Shown here piece after piece: positions 44,005 through 53,678 of a DNA stretch of 64,000 nt. The stretch is from JAGNHN01 sp964590645 (lineage in GTDB: Bacteria > Bacteroidota > Bacteroidia > Bacteroidales > JAGNHN01), in the NCBI GenBank assembly GCA_964590645.1, contig CAZPYJ010000020.1:12032-76031 (forward strand). The letters are read 5' to 3'. The translations under genes and the position numbers were made by a program. The notes beneath the pieces were generated by a model that ran no database searches, was not told the origin of the DNA, and saw only the letters and a program-made list of their open reading frames with translations. How positions within the stretch are numbered: the stretch's first letter is position 1; each line of letters starts with the position of its first letter.

Positions 44005-47004
44005 TTATGCGTGTGCTTCGTGATGGGCGTCTGCTTCTGCAGGACCGCCTTTGCGCTGACGTACCAGTGTGAGGTAACCCACACTGGGAAGAGTATGAAG
44101 TTGTTCCAGCAGATGATAGTTGCGCTCATTGCGGAAAAGCTTGCTGATACGGCTCTCGGCATCATTCAAATCACCGAAAACCATTGCCTGGGCAGGACAG
44201 GCCTGCACACAGGCAGGGTTAATCTCCCCGTCGCGTACCGGACGTCCTTCGTTCTTGGCTTCCAACTTTTTATCCTGAATCCGCTGGACGCAGAAAGTGC
44301 ATTTCTCCACCACTCCACGCTCACGGACGGTCACATCCGGGTTGAGGACCAGGCGTCCAAATTCGGTATCCAGGTTGCCCTGGTCGAACTTCTTGTTGTC
44401 CACGTAACGGTACCAGTTGAAGCGGCGCACTTTGTACGGACAGTTGTTAATGCAGTACTTTGTTCCCACGCAACGGTTGTAGGCCATCTGGTTCAGGCCT
44501 TCATTGCTGTGGGTGGTGGCAGCCACGGGGCAAACGTTCTCGCAGGGTGCATTGTCGCAATGCTGACACATCAGGGGTTGATACACTACGTCGGGATTTT
44601 CCCCTTTGCCTGTGTAGTATCTGTCGATACGGATCCAGTGCATAATCCGGCGATTTCTGACCTCTTCCTTTCCGATCACAGGGATATTGTTCTCCGCCTG
44701 ACAGGCGATGGCGCAGGCGCTGCAACCGGTGCATCTGTTCAGATCGATGGCCAGGGCCCAATGATGACCGGGGAATTCTTTTTCCTTATAAAGGCTGACG
44801 TGATGCTTCTCGTGGTAGGCGTGCATCTCGTTCCCGCTTGCCGGGTCCTGGAGCCAGCGATCCAGCGTGGTTTCCCGAACAATGTCGCGTCCTTCCATAT
44901 TGTGATGCGACTGGGTGCGCGCCAGTTCAGTCTTTTCACCCGTTTTTTCAATACTGGCATTAGCCAGGTTATACCTTTGCACTTTGCTTCCTGCATTGAC
45001 CAGCGGCCAGGCGTTGCCCCCCACATTTTCTCCTATCTTTCCGGCAAAGGTGCGGCCGTAGCCCAGAGAAACAGAAATACAGTCATCGGGCTGGCCGGGT
45101 TGGATCAGCACCGGTACGATCAGCTTCCCGTTGATGCGGATCATATCCCCATCCTTTACTCCTTCCTGCTTTGCCCAGTTTAACGAAACGGCAGCGAAAT
45201 TATCCCAGGTCACCTTGGTCACCGGATCAGGAAGTTCCTGAAGCCAGGGATTGTTGGCGTGGCGACCATCGCCCATTGCGATGCTTTCAAACAGATCCAC
45301 CTCTACCCCGCCTCCTTTGAGCGGTGCAGGTTTCAGTTCGCCCAGGGCTTCCCAGCGGAAGGAGGGGACAGCGGTCTTTTCCAGGGCTGGTTCAAAGATG
45401 CCGGCCTGCAGGCTGGAAGTCCAGAAAGCATAAAAGCCTGAATGGTTTTGCTGCAGCGGAAAATGGTTTTCTTCCCAGTAGGCTTTCAGGTAATCCCGGT
45501 ACATTCCTTCTCTCTCCATCCATTGGAGAAGACTGTCCTGGAATGATCTGGTTTTAAAGAGGGGATTGATGCCTGGCTGTTGCAGGCTGAGGTGTCCCGG
45601 GCGGGGCTGGGCGTCGTCCCAGCTTTCCAGAAAGTGGGGCACCGGGGCGATCAATTGCACAGCCTGCCCGGTTTCATCCTTCACACTGCTGAAGCTGAGG
45701 CTCAGCTGCACTTTGGAAAGCCCTGAAAGGAAGGCTTCCGCATCTGGGTATTGATATACCGGGTTAAGGTTGTGGATCAGCAGGCCGTCTACATTCCCTG
45801 CATTCATATCGGAAACCAGCTGTTCCATTGCCGCATCGTTGCCCTGATGCGTCAGGTCGGGTGTGCCGGGGTCTATTGTTTGACCGTAACTGCCAGCCAT
45901 TTCATTGATGGCGTTGATGAGCAGCTGCAGTCCGGGATCATTGGTGCCGGCAACGATCAGCGCCTTGCCGTGATGGGCTTTGATTTCTTTGGCCAGGGCA
46001 TCCACATCGATGCTTGTTTCCGCAGCCTGCACCCTGGGGCGTCCGTTATCCTTGGCCATATTATTATATAGCGCAATGATGGCAGCCTCCACTTCAGAAG
46101 GTTTTGCCATCACACGCAAATCTGCATTGCTGCCGCTAAGCGACATTCCGGATTCCACCTGGATATGCCGCGACATTTCCCGCTGTCCTTCGGTGAGGGC
46201 ACGCGATTGCGCATACTGGCGGGTGAATTCGATGGGAGATACCCAGGTGCCCAGAAAGTCGGCACCGAAACTCAGGATGAGTCCGGCCTTATCGAATCGA
46301 TAGGTAGGGATTATCCTTTGGCCAAAAGCGCTTTCGTTGGCCGTCAGCATACCGTGATAGGACAGGGGGTCGTATTGCACCACATCCACCATTGGATACT
46401 GCTGTTTGAATTCCTCCAGCAGGTGCAGGCTTGAGGGGGAAATGAGGGTAGAGCTGAGGATAACCACGCGACCGTTTTTATTTTTGATCCGGGTGAGTTC
46501 CCGTCGAACGACGCTGTCGATCACATCCCAGTCCACCTCTTCTCCTGATGCAAAAGGGCCTTTGAGCCTGCCTTTTCCGTCGTAGAGGCTGACAATTCCT
46601 GCCTGAATGCGAGCATTGGTTCCTCCGGCAGTAAGAGAAGAAAGCGCATTGCCTTCCAGTTTGATCGGACGTCCGTCGCGTACCTTGATTACGACCGGGC
46701 AATAGTCTTTTCCGTCAAAGTATGTGGATGCGTAATGGGTGGCCTTTCCGGGGGTCACCTCTTCGGGCTGATTCAGGTAGGGAATGGCTTTTTTAACCGG
46801 ATTCTCGCAACTGGCGGCCAGTGCAGCCGTAGCGACGCTGAAACCGGCCAGTTTCAGAAAATTCCTGCGTGAAGTGGTGGCTCCGGCTACCTCCTCGCGC
46901 AACAACTCCTGAACTGCACTTTTGTGTTCCTCCTCATAGCGTTGCTCCTGAAAGTCCGGCGCATCGCCATTGTATTCTTCGAGGCTTTTCCAATATGTTT
47001 TCAT
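44005..47004 (-). CDS. actB: Alternative complex III iron-sulfur subunit ActB
   Basis: A 999-residue periplasm-facing subunit made of two parts: a molybdopterin-oxidoreductase-like region (about 70-720) and a ferredoxin-like region (about 750-960). A Tat-like signal lies inside, after a 43-residue leader: SRRNFLKLAGFSVATAALAASC, ending in a lipobox-like Cys, so it is probably a Tat-exported lipoprotein; this internal signal is usual for the family. Cysteine clusters for iron-sulfur centres are in CTGCSACAIACQ, CQHCDNAPCENVCP, CVGTKYCINNCP, CTFC and CVQACPA. In characterised ACIII the first part lacks a working molybdenum cofactor. The gene lies between actA and actC. Confidence 0.94.
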   Translation of the reverse strand: MKTYWKSLEEYNGDAPDFQEQRYEEEHKSAVQELLREEVAGATTSRRNFLKLAGFSVATAALAASCENPVKKAIPYLNQPEEVTPGKATHYASTYFDGKDYCPVVIKVRDGRPIKLEGNALSSLTAGGTNARIQAGIVSLYDGKGRLKGPFASGEEVDWDVIDSVVRRELTRIKNKNGRVVILSSTLISPSSLHLLEEFKQQYPMVDVVQYDPLSYHGMLTANESAFGQRIIPTYRFDKAGLILSFGADFLGTWVSPIEFTRQYAQSRALTEGQREMSRHIQVESGMSLSGSNADLRVMAKPSEVEAAIIALYNNMAKDNGRPRVQAAETSIDVDALAKEIKAHHGKALIVAGTNDPGLQLLINAINEMAGSYGQTIDPGTPDLTHQGNDAAMEQLVSDMNAGNVDGLLIHNLNPVYQYPDAEAFLSGLSKVQLSLSFSSVKDETGQAVQLIAPVPHFLESWDDAQPRPGHLSLQQPGINPLFKTRSFQDSLLQWMEREGMYRDYLKAYWEENHFPLQQNHSGFYAFWTSSLQAGIFEPALEKTAVPSFRWEALGELKPAPLKGGGVEVDLFESIAMGDGRHANNPWLQELPDPVTKVTWDNFAAVSLNWAKQEGVKDGDMIRINGKLIVPVLIQPGQPDDCISVSLGYGRTFAGKIGENVGGNAWPLVNAGSKVQRYNLANASIEKTGEKTELARTQSHHNMEGRDIVRETTLDRWLQDPASGNEMHAYHEKHHVSLYKEKEFPGHHWALAIDLNRCTGCSACAIACQAENNIPVIGKEEVRNRRIMHWIRIDRYYTGKGENPDVVYQPLMCQHCDNAPCENVCPVAATTHSNEGLNQMAYNRCVGTKYCINNCPYKVRRFNWYRYVDNKKFDQGNLDTEFGRLVLNPDVTVRERGVVEKCTFCVQRIQDKKLEAKNEGRPVRDGEINPACVQACPAQAMVFGDLNDAESRISKLFRNERNYHLLEQLHTLPSVGYLTLVRQRKGGPAEADAHHEAHA

Positions 47005-47041
47005 AAAATGGGATTATCGATAAAAAATGGATGATGACATA

Positions 47042-48220
47042 TTAATAATGGCATTTCATACAATTCAGGCCTCCGACATCCGAAACCTTCACTTCCTGCA
47101 TTTCTCCGGCATCCAGTTTTTCCTGAAGTTTTTTAAAGGTGGAATAGTATGCATTGCCTTCAAAATCAACCGGAGTCTGGCGATGACAATCGATACACCA
47201 GCCCATAGAGAGGTCGCTGTGCTGGCGGATGATATCCATTGTTTCCACCGGGCCGTGACAGTCTTCGCATTCCAGCTTGCCGGCATTCACGTGCTGGGCG
47301 TGATTGAAGTAGGCGTGATCGGCCAGGCTATGCACCCTGATCCATTCCACATTCTTGCCTTTTGCCACGGCATCGTGAATCTTATTGATCTCAAAACGGC
47401 CCGAGTTGGTTCCGTTTCGAATCACATTATGGCAGTTCAGGCAGAGGCTGACCGGGGGGATGCCAGCGGATTTGCTTTCTCTGACGGTGAAGTGACAGTA
47501 TTCACAATCGATGCCGTGCTCTCCGGCGTGAATGGCGTGAGAGAATTTGATGGGCTGATCCGGGGCATAGTCGGGGGTGCGGCTCAATGCAATGGCCTCG
47601 TGACTGAGTACCTGGATATGGATTGCAGCACCAGCCAGGAGCAGGATCATCGTGATGGCGCGGAACTTAATGACGCGGGTGAAAAGCAAATCGATCAGAG
47701 CCAGCAGCATCAGGATGCCGCTTCCCAGGAAAGTAAGCAATTTTGCAGGGAAGGGTTTATGCTGAGCCAGACCCGTATCGTGTACTTTATGCAGGTAAGC
47801 AGAGACCAGGTAGTACTCCTTGTCGGTGAGCTCAATCTTATCGTGGCTGCCTAACATCTTGGCGCTGGGATTAGCCATCACCTTGCGCAGGTATGCGGTA
47901 TCGCCGGATTCGACATAGTTGGTGGCGATGTCGAAGACAGAGGGATTCCAGTTGATGGTATCTGCGGAAATGGAATAGTGGCAGGCACCGCATTCGGTGA
48001 AGCCGCTGCGAAAAGGCAAAAGACCCTTGAAAAGGCGTTCTCCCTGTTTGACATCCAGGTCGGTGAAGCCGTGTGCAGCAGCACTGGCATATTTTGCTCC
48101 TTGCTCAGCGGCAGCGTGCGCCGTCTGGCCGGTTTGTAGACTAAAGAGTGAGCCGACGATCAACCCGGCGAATACAAGCAGGGTGATGATCTTTAGACGT
48201 TTGGCGTTGATGTGGCGCAT
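47042..48220 (-). CDS. actA: Alternative complex III multiheme cytochrome c ActA
   Basis: A 392-residue cytochrome that carries electrons out of the complex. An N-terminal hydrophobic segment (IITLLVFAGLIVGSLFSL) serves as export signal or anchor, and another lies at about 155-200. Six CxxCH motifs are present: CGACH in the N-terminal part, then CEYCH, CLNCH, CEDCH, CIDCH and CMKCH at the very C-terminus. The family is usually described as pentaheme, so the first CGACH is an extra site in a cytochrome-c-like region. It is the first gene of the act operon, with a candidate promoter about 150 bases upstream. Confidence 0.93.
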   Translation of the reverse strand: MRHINAKRLKIITLLVFAGLIVGSLFSLQTGQTAHAAAEQGAKYASAAAHGFTDLDVKQGERLFKGLLPFRSGFTECGACHYSISADTINWNPSVFDIATNYVESGDTAYLRKVMANPSAKMLGSHDKIELTDKEYYLVSAYLHKVHDTGLAQHKPFPAKLLTFLGSGILMLLALIDLLFTRVIKFRAITMILLLAGAAIHIQVLSHEAIALSRTPDYAPDQPIKFSHAIHAGEHGIDCEYCHFTVRESKSAGIPPVSLCLNCHNVIRNGTNSGRFEINKIHDAVAKGKNVEWIRVHSLADHAYFNHAQHVNAGKLECEDCHGPVETMDIIRQHSDLSMGWCIDCHRQTPVDFEGNAYYSTFKKLQEKLDAGEMQEVKVSDVGGLNCMKCHY

Positions 48221-48637
48221 AGGTCTTGATAAGATGAAGCAATGGTTTTTTGCGGTCTTTCACTATAATTTAAGCCTCAACATCCGATCGGTGGGTGGGT
48301 ATGACCGGGATAATCAGTGGGCTGACAAGGGCAGCGTTATGAAACAGTGTTCAATATTCACTTGCTGACCTTGCTAAATTAGGGATTATCGGAATGTGTG
48401 CAAATGCATACCCGGTTTTTTTGAAAGAAGTCGGCTTGATATGCCTCAAACAAGATTTGACGGAGATAGATACGGGGGTGGTTTTTTTCTATTGATAGCC
48501 GTTAATATGCCTTACTAATGGCGATTCCTGCCAGGCTCACAATCAATAATTTTCCCGCGGATTTCGCAGAAAGGAAGGTACAAGAGCAAAATGAAATGCT
48601 TCCCTAAGCTGATCCTGAATGCCGGATAATCACACAA
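48221..48637. other. Intergenic gap between peptidase end and actA
   Basis: These 417 bases hold no gene. A candidate act promoter lies at 48374-48404 (listed separately), leaving a leader of about 150 bases before actA. I see no tRNA, hairpin with T run, or riboswitch-like structure I can name in the remainder. Confidence 0.6.
48374..48404 (-). promoter_or_regulatory. Candidate promoter for the act operon
   Basis: On the minus strand TTTG (complement of 48401-48404), 19 bases, then TAATTTAG (complement of 48374-48381). The -33 element and the spacing are exact; the -7 has one mismatch to TAnnTTTG. The resulting leader of roughly 145 bases is long for this group and could carry control. Confidence 0.45.
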
Positions 48638-50749
48638 TTATTCCTGGAGCATCAACAAAAAAGTGTAGTAACGCGCCACATCTTTGTAGGCTGCAAAACG
48701 GCCGGAGGCACCACCGTGCCCTGTCTCCATATCCGTATGCAGCAGCAGCAGGTTCTGGTCAGTTTTCCTGTCCCTGAGCTTTGCAACCCATTTGGCCGGC
48801 TCCCAATACTGTACCTGTGAATCGTGAAGGCCTGTGCTTACCATCAGATGGGGATAATGCTTCTCTGCTACATTATCATAAGGGGAATACGACAGCATAT
48901 AGTCATAATAGCTTTTCTCTGCGGGATTGCCCCACTCATCATATTCACCTGTAGTCAGCGGTATAGATTCATCGAGCATCGTGGTAACCACGTCCACAAA
49001 GGGAACCTGGGCAACGATACCGTGAAAGAGATCGGGCCGCATATTGGCAACTGCCCCAACCAGCAGGCCTCCGGCACTGCCTCCTATCCCGTACAGCTTA
49101 TCCGCCTGGGTGAATGCATCCTCAATCAGCCCTTCGGCACAGGCGATAAAGTCATAAAATGTATTCTTTTTCTTCAGCAGTTTCCCATCCTCATACCATT
49201 GCCTTCCCATTTCCTGACCTCCCCGGATGTGCGCTATGGCAAAGACAAAGCCCCGGTCGAGGAGGCTGAGCCTGGCACTGCTGAAATGGGCGTCAATGCT
49301 GTATCCGTAGGAGCCGTAACCATAAAGCACTAAAGGCGCAGGGAGGGCATTTGTCAGATCCTTACGGTAAACCAGACTGACAGGAATCATAGTACCATCG
49401 TGGGAAGGATAATACCGCCTTTCCGCTATATAATCCTCCGTGGAGAAAGTACCCAACACTTGTTCCTGTTTCAATAAAATAAATTCGCGTGTTTCAAGAT
49501 CGATGTCATAGACAGAATTAGGAGTGGTCAGCGAACTGTAGTGGATGCGCAGGTTGTGGGCGTCCAGCTCCCTGTTCGGCCCGAAACCGGCTGCGTAGGT
49601 TTCTTCCGGCAAGGGCAGATAAAAAGGCGCTTCCATTCCTTTGGGAAGGATATGAAAGCGGCTCAGGCCATTTTCACGTTCGTTCAGAACAACATAGTTG
49701 TGGAACAGGATAAAATCATCCAGGAGCACCTTGTCGCGGGCACCCGCCACTTCTTCCCAGGCAGTCTTGTCCCATTGATCAATAGTGGTGCGCATCAATC
49801 TGAAGTTCCGGGCATTCCAGTTAGTCTTGATGTAGATGTGTGCCCCATCGTGATCAATGCTGTATTCGTGTCCTCTTTCCCTCTGCAGGAAGACACGGAA
49901 GACACCCTCAGGATTGTCGGAAGGAAGCATAAGCACTTCATCCGACAAAGTGCTGGAAGACTCGATCAGGATGAATTCCCTGGAAGTGGCAAGGGACAAG
50001 GATAAGGAGAATGTCGGATCGCTTTCCTCAAAAACGCACTGGTCGCTTTTTTCACTGCCCAGGCTATGCTTCCATACTTCTGCAGCGCGAAGGCTTGCAT
50101 CTTTTACCGTATAAAAGAGGGTTTGATTATCCGCCGCCCAAACGCATTCTCCACTGGTATTCTCGATTTTGTCGGGAAGAATCCGGCCGGTGCTGAGGTC
50201 CTTTACATATATGGTGTATTGGCGGCGGCTCACGGTATCCACCGCAAATGCCAGGTATCGCTGATCCGGGCTGACGGTCAGTCCGGTCAGATGATAATAC
50301 GCAAATCCTTTGGCCATTTCAGGTACATCCAACATAAGTTCTTCCTTTTCGCTCCCTGGAATGCGGCGGAAATGAAGCGGGTATTCAGCAGCCTTGTCAT
50401 ACCTGCGATAATAGAGGTAGCCGTTTTCAAGAAAAGGAACAGAGCTGTCTTCCTGCGGAATCCGGTTTATGATCTCTTCGAACAGGGAGGATTCGAGCTG
50501 GCCGGTTTTTGAAAGGATGGATTCAGTATAGGCATTCTCTGCCTTGAGATAGGATATAACCTCCGGGTTTTCTCTTTCGTTCAGCCAGAACCAGGGGTCG
50601 ATGCGGCTGTGGCCGTGTATAGTCAGTGTGGTGTCGATCTTTTTGGCTTGGGGTGCTTTCATATCAGTATGATTAGTCTGGAAAGTGCATCCTGAAAGCA
50701 TCAGGAGCAGGAAACCGGACTGCACGGGAATCAGCGAGCATATCCGCAT
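48638..50749 (-). CDS. Oligopeptidase B-like S9 peptidase, lipoprotein
   Basis: A 703-residue serine peptidase of the prolyl oligopeptidase (S9A) family, closest in pattern to oligopeptidase B, which cuts peptides after basic residues. An N-terminal propeller (about 60-410) precedes the alpha/beta hydrolase domain with nucleophile Ser in YGIGGSAGGLLVGA, the Asp in STGLHDSQVQYWEPAKW and the His in ETGHGGASGR; DPWFWLNERENPEV is a family start block. A lipobox (LLLMLSGC) near residue 21 suggests an envelope-anchored form, unlike the cytoplasmic E. coli enzyme. It begins 11 bases after the TonB receptor stop, so the pair is one operon, perhaps importing and trimming peptides. Confidence 0.9.
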   Translation of the reverse strand: MRICSLIPVQSGFLLLMLSGCTFQTNHTDMKAPQAKKIDTTLTIHGHSRIDPWFWLNERENPEVISYLKAENAYTESILSKTGQLESSLFEEIINRIPQEDSSVPFLENGYLYYRRYDKAAEYPLHFRRIPGSEKEELMLDVPEMAKGFAYYHLTGLTVSPDQRYLAFAVDTVSRRQYTIYVKDLSTGRILPDKIENTSGECVWAADNQTLFYTVKDASLRAAEVWKHSLGSEKSDQCVFEESDPTFSLSLSLATSREFILIESSSTLSDEVLMLPSDNPEGVFRVFLQRERGHEYSIDHDGAHIYIKTNWNARNFRLMRTTIDQWDKTAWEEVAGARDKVLLDDFILFHNYVVLNERENGLSRFHILPKGMEAPFYLPLPEETYAAGFGPNRELDAHNLRIHYSSLTTPNSVYDIDLETREFILLKQEQVLGTFSTEDYIAERRYYPSHDGTMIPVSLVYRKDLTNALPAPLVLYGYGSYGYSIDAHFSSARLSLLDRGFVFAIAHIRGGQEMGRQWYEDGKLLKKKNTFYDFIACAEGLIEDAFTQADKLYGIGGSAGGLLVGAVANMRPDLFHGIVAQVPFVDVVTTMLDESIPLTTGEYDEWGNPAEKSYYDYMLSYSPYDNVAEKHYPHLMVSTGLHDSQVQYWEPAKWVAKLRDRKTDQNLLLLHTDMETGHGGASGRFAAYKDVARYYTFLLMLQE

Positions 50750-50760
50750 AGATAAGTATA

Positions 50761-53073
50761 TTAGAAACTCAGGGTCAATCCAGCACTGGGCATCAGCGGC
50801 AGTTGATCTACACGCTCATTGGTGATCCTGTCAAAATAGAAGACATTATTGCGGTCGTACACATTGGTTACACTCACCGAAGCTTCCAGTCGGGTGCGCT
50901 CGCCCAGAATGAATTCTCTTTTCACCGTAAAATCCAGGCGATGATAGGTGGGCAGGCGCCCCTGGTTCAGCTCGGCATAAAGGATCCCCAAGCTTTCATT
51001 GGCACGGGTGTAGTCATAATTGATTCCCTGGTCGAAGGGCAGCTTACCGTAATAAGCCAGGGTTTGAGTAAAAGGAAAGCCCGATCCGAAGTTCCAACGG
51101 GCATTCACTTCCCATTGCTGATCCTGCCCCAGCTTGTATGAACCAACAAAGTTCACATTGTGCCGGCGGTCGTAGTGCGGGTTGTACTCAATGATCCCGT
51201 CAAAACGGTCAATGTATGCCAGGGAATAGACGGCCCAGACATACAGCCTTCTGTAATCGTATTTCAGCGAAAGATCTAGCCCACGCGCATTGCCATTTTC
51301 TATGATGAAATCCTTGCGGAGCGCTTCAGGCTTATCCTGATAATCCGGACTGTCATCGAAGAGTTTATTGCGGTTCAGGTTGGTGAGCTGGGGGAAATGT
51401 TTGTAATAGCCTTCCAGGTTCAGGCTAAGGTATTGAGTCAGGTCGTATTCGAGACCCAACACCAGATGCTCCGATTTCTGCAGCTTACTGGTCACCGCTT
51501 TTCCCTCAAAGCTTCGGGGCAGGTTTTCGGGACCGCTCAGAAAGCCGTAGAAGAGGTTGACCACATCGCGGTCGGAGGTGGCACTGATCAGGTTCTGGGA
51601 GTAAAACCCTCCGGCCATTTTGAAGCGCAGCCGGTCAGAGTAGTTGTACTTCATTGCAAGCCGGGGCTCCAGCGACATTTCAGAAAGGCTGGCATAATAT
51701 TGCAGGCGGAAGCTCGGCTCGAACAAGAGCTTTCCCTGGGTCATTTTGTATTTCACAAAGGCGGAAAGCTCTGTGGTATTCTGCTCCTGTTCAATTTTCC
51801 GATTGACAGAATTATAAAAATCAAAGATGGTCTTGAATCCCAGCATTTCGAGCCCATAGCGTATTTCATCCTTACCCAGGAAATAGGTGAAATTCAGTCC
51901 GGCATTAAACCCGCTGATCTCGCTCGACCGGGGTGATTTCCCTTCCTCTATCAATTCGATGCGATAGTTGGAGTAAGCAAAATTTCCTTCAATGAGCACC
52001 GGCGACATACCGGGAATGACCAGAAAATTGGTTCCTCCTCCGCTGGCATTCCAGCGAAAATCAGAGAGGGCCCGATAACTCACCTGATCGGCGAAATTGA
52101 ATCCGAAGAAGTTCACCTTGCTGCCGTTCTCTCCATTGAAGGAAAGCTTGGCATAAAGATCCTGAAAGTTGAAAGGAAGGCCTGCCGTATCGATATAATT
52201 GTAAAGCAATCGAGAACTCTCCTCCAGATATGAGTTTTTTGCGGAAAGGATGAAAGAGGAGGAGCCCGAGCCATCCACTTGTTTTTTGAGCGGGCCTTCA
52301 ATCATTAGTTTGGCGCCAAAAGTACTCAGCCCGGCTTTTCCGGCCAGGTGTGACTTGTTCCCGTCTCGGGTGGTGATATCCATAATGGAAGAAATCCTGC
52401 CCCCATATTCAGCCCCAAATCCCCCGGTATATACATCTGCATTCCGCAGAATATCAGTGTCAAAAACAGAAAAAAGCCCAATGCTGTGAAAAGGGTTATA
52501 CACGATCATCCCATCCAGCAATACCTTATTCTGAACCGGGGATCCGCCGCGGATATAAAGCTGCCCTCCCTGATCACCGGTAAAAATGACCCCGGGCAGC
52601 ACCTGAAGGTACTGGGCCAGGTCGGGGGTGCCGCCAATGGTGGGAATGCTTTCAATTTGTTTCGGAGTAACTTTCACTACCGAGGTGCGGGTGGTGGTCC
52701 GGGCCTCTTCTCTTTCTGCCGTAATACTGACCCCTTCCAGCATATAAGATGCTTTTTTCAGATAAAGTTTCTTGGAGATCAGGTCACCGTCTTTTAAGGT
52801 GATCGGCATACGCAGGGTGTCATATCCCAGATAGGTTACCATCAATTCATAAGACCCCGGCGGAATGCGGTTGATTACAAAGTAGCCGTTGACATCCGTT
52901 GAGGCACCATAGGAGGTGCGGAAGAGATAAACATTGGTAAAGATGACCGGCTCACCGCTTTCTTCTTCGTAAACAAATCCACGAATACCTGCTGTTTGCG
53001 CATAGGAATTAAAGGGCAGCAAAAACAGGAGCAAGAGGAGAAATGCAATTGGTATATGGGTTTTTCCAGACAT
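50761..53073 (-). CDS. TonB-dependent receptor with regulatory-like N-terminus
   Basis: A 770-residue outer membrane receptor. The start at 53073 gives a clean signal peptide (MSGKTHIPIAFLLLLLFLLP, cleavage after YAQ); a frame extending to 53193 adds 40 residues without signal character and covers the -7 box. A carboxypeptidase-like beta-sandwich follows (GIRGFVYEEESGEPVIFTNV), then the plug (ARTTTRTSVVKVTPKQIESI, YIRGGSPVQNKVLLDGM), and a barrel ending in Phe (SAGLTLSF). Unlike SusC it has no SusD partner. The ligand is unknown; the linked peptidase hints at peptides. Confidence 0.9.
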   Translation of the reverse strand: MSGKTHIPIAFLLLLLFLLPFNSYAQTAGIRGFVYEEESGEPVIFTNVYLFRTSYGASTDVNGYFVINRIPPGSYELMVTYLGYDTLRMPITLKDGDLISKKLYLKKASYMLEGVSITAEREEARTTTRTSVVKVTPKQIESIPTIGGTPDLAQYLQVLPGVIFTGDQGGQLYIRGGSPVQNKVLLDGMIVYNPFHSIGLFSVFDTDILRNADVYTGGFGAEYGGRISSIMDITTRDGNKSHLAGKAGLSTFGAKLMIEGPLKKQVDGSGSSSFILSAKNSYLEESSRLLYNYIDTAGLPFNFQDLYAKLSFNGENGSKVNFFGFNFADQVSYRALSDFRWNASGGGTNFLVIPGMSPVLIEGNFAYSNYRIELIEEGKSPRSSEISGFNAGLNFTYFLGKDEIRYGLEMLGFKTIFDFYNSVNRKIEQEQNTTELSAFVKYKMTQGKLLFEPSFRLQYYASLSEMSLEPRLAMKYNYSDRLRFKMAGGFYSQNLISATSDRDVVNLFYGFLSGPENLPRSFEGKAVTSKLQKSEHLVLGLEYDLTQYLSLNLEGYYKHFPQLTNLNRNKLFDDSPDYQDKPEALRKDFIIENGNARGLDLSLKYDYRRLYVWAVYSLAYIDRFDGIIEYNPHYDRRHNVNFVGSYKLGQDQQWEVNARWNFGSGFPFTQTLAYYGKLPFDQGINYDYTRANESLGILYAELNQGRLPTYHRLDFTVKREFILGERTRLEASVSVTNVYDRNNVFYFDRITNERVDQLPLMPSAGLTLSF

Positions 53074-53117
53074 AATGATTATAAGATGCGAAAATCGTTG
53101 CGTAAAAGAATGACCTG

Positions 53118-53125
53118 CAAAAGTA
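53118..53125 (-). promoter_or_regulatory. Putative -7 box for the TonB receptor-peptidase operon
   Basis: The minus strand reads TACTTTTG, exact to TAnnTTTG, and would start transcription about 38 bases before the receptor ATG. A matching -33 element is not seen. Confidence 0.4.
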
Positions 53126-53189
53126 ATGTTTTCAATGAACCCTTTGAAGGACGTCAGCGGTAAACTGCTGCGCACAGACAGTTTACGGT

Positions 53190-53627
53190 TCAAGGTGTTT
53201 TAGGAGGAGAAGGGAGAAAGCGTCGCCGATAGGAAGGGGGCATTGTGGGGCAGGAGGATGTCGAAACAAAAAAACTTTTGCGCATCCTTGCCACAGCCCG
53301 GTATATCGCATCCCTGAGAAAACGAGGAATATAGCGTGCCACCTGTCCCCAGCGGTAAGACCGGGGCAGGTATGCCAGGATCGCAATCAGGGCGTCAGAA
53401 TACCAGTAAATCCTTCCATTATCATACAAAACCACACTATCAGGTGCGGAAGGCGGATAGATTTCCATCGCCCTGATCTGCCTGCCCGTCTCACTGTCCA
53501 GGGGCGCAAAAAGCAGTCTTTCATCCTTATCGGCCCGCAAAAGAAACCTTACCGCTGTATTGCACAAGGCACACTGACCATCGTACAACAACAGGGGGGA
53601 GGGGATAGACGTATTGGGTTCTGTCAT
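53190..53627 (-). CDS. DCC-family thiol-disulfide oxidoreductase-like protein (DUF393)
   Basis: A 145-residue protein with the DCC-family start LLYDGQCALCNTAVRFLL, in which the Asp and two Cys of DGxCxxC are conserved, and later RSYRWGQVARYIPRFLRDAIYRAVARMR. The family is predicted to have a thioredoxin-like fold, but its role is not settled. The C-terminal 30 residues (from about FFVSTSSCPT) look divergent and basic. It lies upstream of the TonB receptor on the same strand but is separated by 116 bases with a promoter box. Confidence 0.85.
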   Translation of the reverse strand: MTEPNTSIPSPLLLYDGQCALCNTAVRFLLRADKDERLLFAPLDSETGRQIRAMEIYPPSAPDSVVLYDNGRIYWYSDALIAILAYLPRSYRWGQVARYIPRFLRDAIYRAVARMRKSFFVSTSSCPTMPPSYRRRFLPSPPKTP

Positions 53628-53678
53628 TTCTAAAAACTGACTCTCCTGTCAAACAAAAGCCTTGCGGGCATTGTTTAA

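Noticed and set aside
43984..45183. 399-codon plus-strand frame
   Set aside because: It is antisense to the C-terminal iron-sulfur region of actB, where the cysteine motifs read on the minus strand.
44005..47004. ActB as a working molybdopterin oxidoreductase
   Set aside because: Its place in the act operon and the family knowledge that characterised ActB lacks the molybdenum cofactor argue for an ACIII structural and iron-sulfur subunit.
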